From assembly GCA_963678575.2 (NCBI GenBank), contig CAXXHV010000002.1:372001-436000 (forward strand): DNA of 64,000 nt. Direction: 5' to 3'. Shown piece by piece: positions 59,396 to 64,000 of this stretch; position 1 is the stretch's first letter, and each line of letters starts with the position of its first letter. Below the pieces are notes generated by a model. It had not been told where the DNA came from. It worked only from the letters and a program-made list of their open reading frames with translations, and made no database searches. Source of the DNA: Pleomorphochaeta sp963678575 (GTDB taxonomy: Bacteria; Spirochaetota; Spirochaetia; Sphaerochaetales; Sphaerochaetaceae). Both the position numbers and the translations under genes were made by a program.

Positions 59396-59851
59396 TTAGA
59401 ATGTAAAGGCTCCATATATTCCAACGATAAGCCCAAGAATTGCCCCAAAAAGAACTTGAGAAAAAGAATGCCCTAACATAGTTTTTAAATTAGCTTGAGT
59501 AAATTGACCCTCTTCATGTATTTCTATGAAAATTCTACTCCATTCATTTAAAAGTTCAGCTTGCTTTCCAGCTTCTTTTCTAATCCCCATTGCATCATGA
59601 ATTACTATTGTTCCAAAAACTGCTGAAATCGCAAACAATGTAGATCCTATTCCATATCTTATTGCTATAGTTGTAGTTAAGGCTATAACTGTTGCAGTAT
59701 GACTAGAAGGCATTCCCCCTGTTGAAAAAGCTCTTTTTATATCAAATTTATCGCCTACAATTACTGATATTATTGGCTTTATGAATTGCGCAATAAGGCT
59801 TGCAAAAAAAGCAGATAAAAAAGGAGCATTTGTTAATAAATTATTATTCAT
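59396..59851 (-). CDS. Divergent PAP2 family (DUF212) membrane protein
   Basis: A 151-residue membrane protein. GGMPSSHTATVIALTT (about residues 46-61) is the core phosphatase-like motif, and HDAMGIRKEAGKQAELLNEW and MLGHSFSQVLFGAILGLIVG follow. The family is related to PAP2 phosphatases, but its substrate is unknown. No clear ribosome site precedes the ATG at 59851. It is divergent from the MFS gene. Confidence 0.88.
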   Translation of the reverse strand: MNNNLLTNAPFLSAFFASLIAQFIKPIISVIVGDKFDIKRAFSTGGMPSSHTATVIALTTTIAIRYGIGSTLFAISAVFGTIVIHDAMGIRKEAGKQAELLNEWSRIFIEIHEEGQFTQANLKTMLGHSFSQVLFGAILGLIVGIYGAFTF

Positions 59852-59946
59852 GCATTAAAAAATATCTTATTTTTAATAATAAAACAAGACTTTTTAATAT
59901 ATGTATGATAATCTAATCAAAATTTAATAATTAAAGCGGAATTTTT

Positions 59947-61122
59947 ATGAATCAAGACAATAAACAGTTATTGTTTTTAAGTACTACATCTTTTGTTGCT
60001 CAGATGATAATATCAATGATAAATTTATCTTTAGTATTTTATCTTAGTGATTATTTTTCATATTCTCCTTCAAGCATTGCTATAGCCATTTCATCCTTTT
60101 CAATTTCTTATGTATTGTTTTGCATCCTTGGGGAAAAACCTACTAATAATATTAGTCCGAGACATACAATTTTTATTGGATTGATGGGTATGGGAATTTC
60201 AATTATTTTATTTCTTTTTTCAAAAACTTATTTCTTTATAATATTAACTTTATCTATTTATGGGGCTTTTATGGCTTTATTATGGCCACATATGGAAACC
60301 TGGTATTCAAGAGGTAGAGAGAAAAAAGATTTAAATAAAGCTATTAGCTATTTTAATTTATCTTGGAGTCTAGGGACTGCAATTTCTGCTATAGTTTGTG
60401 GTGTTTTAACAGAAATAAATGGAGTATTACCAATAATTGTTGGAATTGTTGTTTTTATTGCTCTATCATTGTTTGTAATAATTTTAACTTCACAATTACC
60501 TTATTTAAAAGCTGTTGAAAGTGAAAAGCAATATAAAAAATCAAATAATGTTGTTGATGAAAGTACCCCATTAAGATTCCTTGCTTGGTGTGCAGTAGTT
60601 CTGGGGTATTCTTTTTTAGGTATGTTATTAAATATATTTCCTTTATATGCAAGAGAAGTTTTATTTATAAATGAAACAAGAATAGGTTTTTTGCTTTGGA
60701 GTAGAGGGTTAGTTAGTTGTTTTGCCTTCTATTTTTTTGGAAAAATGTCCTTTTGGCATTTTAAAGGATCCTTAATTATACTATCGCAAATAATGTTAGC
60801 AATTTTAAGTTTTATTTCAATTTTTTTGTCTTCTTATAATTCTTTATTTATTTTGTTTATTCTATTTGGAGTTGTTTTTGCATTAATTTATATGCAAAGT
60901 ATTTTCCATGGAGTTAGTGGCTCAATTAATAGAACACGAAGAATGATAATTCATGAGGTATTATTAACCGGTGGAATGGTAATTGGTTCAATTGGAAGTG
61001 GATTCATATATGAAAAAATCAATTTCCAAAGAGTAATGATTTATTTCAGCATATTTATGGCAATTGCAATTATTGTAGAATTGATTGGTTCTTTAATTTA
61101 TAAAATAATAAATAAAATTTAG
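59947..61122 (+). CDS. MFS transporter
   Basis: A 391-residue membrane protein with twelve predicted helices in two bundles. The first loop has FSISYVLFCILGEKPTNN, and LWPHMETWYSRGREKKDLNK sits between helices 4 and 5. A central basic loop (about residues 190-205) separates the halves. This fits the major facilitator fold. No specific subfamily was recognised. AGCGGA lies upstream. It is monocistronic. Confidence 0.85.
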   Translation: MNQDNKQLLFLSTTSFVAQMIISMINLSLVFYLSDYFSYSPSSIAIAISSFSISYVLFCILGEKPTNNISPRHTIFIGLMGMGISIILFLFSKTYFFIILTLSIYGAFMALLWPHMETWYSRGREKKDLNKAISYFNLSWSLGTAISAIVCGVLTEINGVLPIIVGIVVFIALSLFVIILTSQLPYLKAVESEKQYKKSNNVVDESTPLRFLAWCAVVLGYSFLGMLLNIFPLYAREVLFINETRIGFLLWSRGLVSCFAFYFFGKMSFWHFKGSLIILSQIMLAILSFISIFLSSYNSLFILFILFGVVFALIYMQSIFHGVSGSINRTRRMIIHEVLLTGGMVIGSIGSGFIYEKINFQRVMIYFSIFMAIAIIVELIGSLIYKIINKI

Positions 61123-61236
61123 TTAATATTTTCACTATATCAAAATTCTTAATAGAATATATATAAAATATTTATATTTGGGTAGTTGAATATTATTGTT
61201 TTCTAATTATAATTTATGTAATAGGAGTAAAAATAT

Positions 61237-63183
61237 ATGGCAAAAACATTAACAGAGAAAATACTTTTAAATCATTTAGTTGAAGGTGAATACCAAGTTG
61301 GAGAACCTATTGGAATTAAAATTGATCAAACTTTAACTCAAGATGCTACAGGGACTATGGCTTATTTACAATTTGAATCTATGGGTTTAGATAAAGTGCA
61401 AAATGAACTTGCGGTTAGTTATGTAGATCATAATACTGTTCAAGTTGGATTTGAAAATGCGGATGACCATAAATATTTACAAAGTCTTGCAGCAAATAAA
61501 GGTATAATCTTTTCTAGACCTGGTAATGGTATTTGTCATCAAGTTCATTTAGAAAGATTTGGAGCTCCTGGAAAAACTCTTTTAGGTAGTGACTCTCATA
61601 CACCAACTGGTGGTGGTTTAGCGATGATAGCAATTGGAGCTGGCGGTTTAGATATTGCTGTTGCAATGGCTGGTGGAGCTTTTCATATTATTACTCCTAA
61701 AGTAATTGAAATTAGATTGACAAATAAACTTAGACCTTGGGTAAGTGCAAAAGATGTGATATTAACTGTTTTACAAAAATTTGGGGTAAAAGGCAATGTA
61801 AATTGTGTATTTGAATATACTGGTGAAGGTGTTAAATCTTTACAGGTTCCAGAAAGAGCAACAATTTGTAATATGGGTGCTGAATGTGGAGTTACAACTA
61901 GTCTTTTTCCAAGTGATGAAAACACTAAACTTTTCTTAGATGCTCATAATAGAGGTGACTCATATGTAGAACTGAGTGCTGATGAAGGGGCAAAATATGA
62001 TTCTTTATTTGAAATTGATTTATCTAAAGTTGAACCTTTATGTGCTTGTCCACATAGCCCAGGAAATATAAAAACTATAAAAGAGTTAGCTGGTAAAAAA
62101 ATAGATCAAGTATTAATTGGTTCTTGTACTAATTCTAGCTATGATGATATGAGAAAAGTAGCAAATATTCTTGATGGCAATATTGTTGCCCCTTCAGTAA
62201 GTTTAGGCGTTGCTCCAGGAAGTAGGGAAGTCCTTCTTATGTTGAGTGAAGATGGAAGTTTAGAAAAACTTGTAAAAGCTGGTGCAAGAATTCTTGAAAG
62301 TGCTTGTGGCTTTTGTATTGGGAACCATCAAAGCCCATCTAGTAATGCGGTTTCTTTAAGAACTTCAAATAGAAACTTTGAAGGAAGAAGTGGTACTAAA
62401 GATGCTCAACTTTATTTAGTTAGTCCTGAAACTGCTGCTTTAAGTGCAATAAGAGGTGTTTTTACTAATCCTCTTGATGAAAAAACTATTAAATATCCAG
62501 GATCTAAGATAGTTAATCATTTTACTGTTGATGATTCTATGTTTATTTTCCCAGATGAAAATTCAAATAATGTTGAAATTATTAGAGGTCCAAACATAGG
62601 TAATCCACCTGAAAATATAGCTCTTCCTTTTAATGTTAGTGGTGAAATTACTATTAAAGTTGGAGATAAAATAACTACAGATCATATAATGCCAGCAGGA
62701 GCAAGATTGAAATATAGATCAAATATACCTGCATATGCTGAATTTGTTTTTGAAAATATCGATTCATCATTTGCTTCTCGTTGTAAAGATAATATTAAAA
62801 ATGGTAAGAATAACTTTATTGTAGCAGGGGCATCTTATGGTCAAGGTTCTTCAAGAGAACATGCTGCAATATGTCCAATGTATTTAGGTGTAAAAGTTGT
62901 TCTTGCGGTTTCAATAGAAAGAATTCATCAAAATAATTTATGTAATTTTGGTATTGTACCATTAATTTTTACTAATGAAGAAGATTATAATAATATTAAA
63001 CAAGGTGATGCTATATTTATTGAAGATCTTCCTGATCAAATAACAATGGCTCATTTAGAAAATAATCCAGTAATAGTAAAAATTGGAAATAGAAACATAA
63101 AAATGAAATGTGATATTACAAAAGAACAGTTAGATATGTTAGTTGCTGGTGGATTATTAAATTTATTAAAAAATAAAAAATAA
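61237..63183 (+). CDS. Aconitate hydratase (short, Aquifex-type)
   Basis: A 648-residue Fe-S enzyme that interconverts citrate and isocitrate. The cluster cysteines are in GSCTNSSYDDM (about residue 291) and SACGFCIGNHQSP (about 354-366). GSDSHTPTGGGLAMIAIGAG is in the N-terminal domain. The C-terminal swivel has KITTDHIMPAGARLKY and GASYGQGSSREHAAICP. The length fits the compact type, shorter than AcnA (about 890). AGGAG precedes ATG 61237. Citrate synthase lies 0.5 kb further on the other strand. Confidence 0.94.
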   Translation: MAKTLTEKILLNHLVEGEYQVGEPIGIKIDQTLTQDATGTMAYLQFESMGLDKVQNELAVSYVDHNTVQVGFENADDHKYLQSLAANKGIIFSRPGNGICHQVHLERFGAPGKTLLGSDSHTPTGGGLAMIAIGAGGLDIAVAMAGGAFHIITPKVIEIRLTNKLRPWVSAKDVILTVLQKFGVKGNVNCVFEYTGEGVKSLQVPERATICNMGAECGVTTSLFPSDENTKLFLDAHNRGDSYVELSADEGAKYDSLFEIDLSKVEPLCACPHSPGNIKTIKELAGKKIDQVLIGSCTNSSYDDMRKVANILDGNIVAPSVSLGVAPGSREVLLMLSEDGSLEKLVKAGARILESACGFCIGNHQSPSSNAVSLRTSNRNFEGRSGTKDAQLYLVSPETAALSAIRGVFTNPLDEKTIKYPGSKIVNHFTVDDSMFIFPDENSNNVEIIRGPNIGNPPENIALPFNVSGEITIKVGDKITTDHIMPAGARLKYRSNIPAYAEFVFENIDSSFASRCKDNIKNGKNNFIVAGASYGQGSSREHAAICPMYLGVKVVLAVSIERIHQNNLCNFGIVPLIFTNEEDYNNIKQGDAIFIEDLPDQITMAHLENNPVIVKIGNRNIKMKCDITKEQLDMLVAGGLLNLLKNKK

Positions 63184-63208
63184 ACTAATTAATTCATTAA
63201 TATAAGTT

Positions 63209-63231
63209 AAGCTCAGGTTATACCTGAGCTT
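63209..63231 (+). terminator. Terminator of the aconitase gene
   Basis: AAGCTCAGGT (63209-63218) and ACCTGAGCTT (63222-63231) form a 10-bp stem with a three-base loop, followed by ATTTATTTG. Confidence 0.8.
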
Positions 63232-63254
63232 ATTTATTTGTATAAAAATCAAAT

Positions 63255-63656
63255 TTACTTATCTTTTTGACTCTCTAAATATGTATTAATTTCAGATTCA
63301 TTTAATACTCCAGAACTTGAAACATAATAATTTCTTGTCCAAAGCGTTGGTATTTTTGTTCTTAATTGGAGAAACTCTTCTCGGAGTGTTTTAGAAGAAC
63401 AACCTTTAAATTGTTGAACAATGAAATGAGGACTATCTTCTGGATTTGCTTTTACAAATAAATGAACACATTCTGGCATTATTTCCATAGAAACAATAAT
63501 AATATCAATTTCTTTTGCTCGATTGTAAAGTAATTCTTCTAATCTTTTTTTTACATCATTGACTAGTAGTTCTCTTTTGTATTTAACACACCAGAGTATA
63601 TGGTAATACAAACTAGAACTGGTTTCATCACTTGATTTCCATCTTTTGTTATTCAT
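63255..63656 (-). mobile_element. tnpA: IS200/IS605-family Y1 transposase (TnpA)
   Basis: A 133-residue Y1-type transposase for single-stranded DNA transposition. YYHILWCVKYKR opens the fold. MPECVHLFVKANPEDSPH holds the metal site, and Tyr126 with Gln130 (INTYLESQ) matches the catalytic Tyr and its metal-side Gln. The usual HUH pair reads Cys63-Val-His65, so one histidine is lost. There is no tnpB beside it. It sits between aconitase and citrate synthase. Ends of the element were not resolved. Confidence 0.85.
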
Positions 63657-63694
63657 AAATTTACAATAGCATTATTTTTGTTAAGTTTAAAGAT

Positions 63695-63724
63695 AAAGAA
63701 TGTCTTCATATGAAGACATTCTTT
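63695..63724. terminator. Perfect 30-base palindrome, likely bidirectional terminator
   Basis: AAAGAATGTCTTCAT is followed directly by its exact reverse complement, between the transposase and citrate synthase genes. On the minus strand it ends citrate synthase transcription. Confidence 0.7.
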
Positions 63725-63729
63725 AAAAT

Positions 63730-64000
63730 TTATCTTTGATCAATAGGAATTACTGTTCTTAAATTTAGTCCAGTATATACTTGTCTTGGTCTACCAATCT
63801 TTTGATATGGATCTTTATTCCATTCTAGGTAATGTGCTATCCAACCAGGTAATCTTCCTAATGCGAACATTACTGTAAACATTGAAGAAGGGATTCCCAT
63901 ATAATGGAATATAATACCTGTATAGAAATCCACATTAGGGTATAGATTCTTTTCAATAAAATAAGGATCTTTTAGAGCTTTCTCTTCTAATTCTAAAGCA
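63730..64000 (-). CDS. gltA: Citrate synthase, C-terminal part (start outside window)
   Basis: About 89 codons are visible, open to the right edge. The C-terminal citrate synthase region is clear: EKNLYPNVDFYTGIIFHYMG, FALGRLPGWIAHYLEW and RPRQVYTGLN. The PNVD(F/Y) segment and the arginine near the end belong to the active-site helix and loop. The first ATG seen (63933) is internal. Condensation of oxaloacetate with acetyl-CoA feeds the adjacent aconitase. Confidence 0.93.
   Translation of the reverse strand, partial: ALELEEKALKDPYFIEKNLYPNVDFYTGIIFHYMGIPSSMFTVMFALGRLPGWIAHYLEWNKDPYQKIGRPRQVYTGLNLRTVIPIDQR

Overview
This is a low-GC bacterial chromosome segment from what looks like a member of the Spirochaetota. 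The placement rests on three things: the overall character of the 16S rRNA at about 31.8-33.3 kb, a nine-gene A/V-type ATPase operon instead of an F-type one, and spirochaete-like relaxed lipoprotein signals. I read the 16S by eye only, so genus or family is not claimed. Genes use the standard code (TGA is a stop) and most have clear Shine-Dalgarno sites.

Layout. 0-8.8 kb: a lipoprotein cut by the window edge, a CBM9-like protein, a minus-strand azlC-azlD-tatD-tcdA run, an orphan protein with a TetR regulator, a GNAT acetyltransferase, a Na+-coupled SNF symporter and an SDR/epimerase. 8.8-13.1 kb: an eroded accessory patch. It holds an APH-type kinase, a degenerate copy of the 3' half of tRNA-Pro, an AraC regulator, an EFR1-type flavodoxin-ferredoxin, a broken nucleotidyltransferase and then the intact tRNA-Pro(GGG). 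13.1-17.5 kb: a two-gene chaperone-usher locus with no pilin. 17.6-27.3 kb: the V-ATPase operon (G/H-C-I-K-F-E-A-B-D), then a universal stress protein and a PTS EIIA-like protein. 27.3-31.3 kb: a BspA-type LRR protein, an EamA transporter and a beta-CASP metallo-beta-lactamase RNase-like protein. 31.4-36.8 kb: an rRNA operon (16S, tRNA-Ala(UGC), 23S, 5S) with a candidate promoter, processing stem and terminator.

36.8-46.7 kb: a condensation-fold-like protein, a degenerate Nudix protein, TypA, exonuclease III, AsnA, a ParA plus small ribbon-helix-helix-like pair, a GH13 protein lacking its catalytic residues, and a PTS IIC-like permease. 46.7-52.9 kb: a UvrD/Rep helicase, a DUF362 ferredoxin protein, an RsmB-type rRNA methyltransferase, a CcdA-TlpA redox pair and a hemolysin III family protein. 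53-64 kb: a polar amino-acid ABC transporter (ATPase and permease together, binding protein 4 kb away), DUF368, a Cache-domain hybrid histidine kinase, DUF212, an MFS transporter, aconitase, an IS200-type transposase and the 3' part of citrate synthase.

How the genes fit together. Ion-motive energy (V-ATPase, SNF symporter) and amino-acid uptake and export are prominent. Aconitase and citrate synthase point to an oxidative partial TCA branch. The most unusual items are the pilin-less chaperone-usher pair, whose usher has a membrane anchor and long acidic N- and C-terminal extensions; the catalytically dead GH13 protein beside a PTS permease; the duplicated tRNA-Pro end bracketing a decaying patch; and a recurring pattern of intact reading frames that have lost key residues (GH13, Nudix, first receiver domain, transposase HUH motif).
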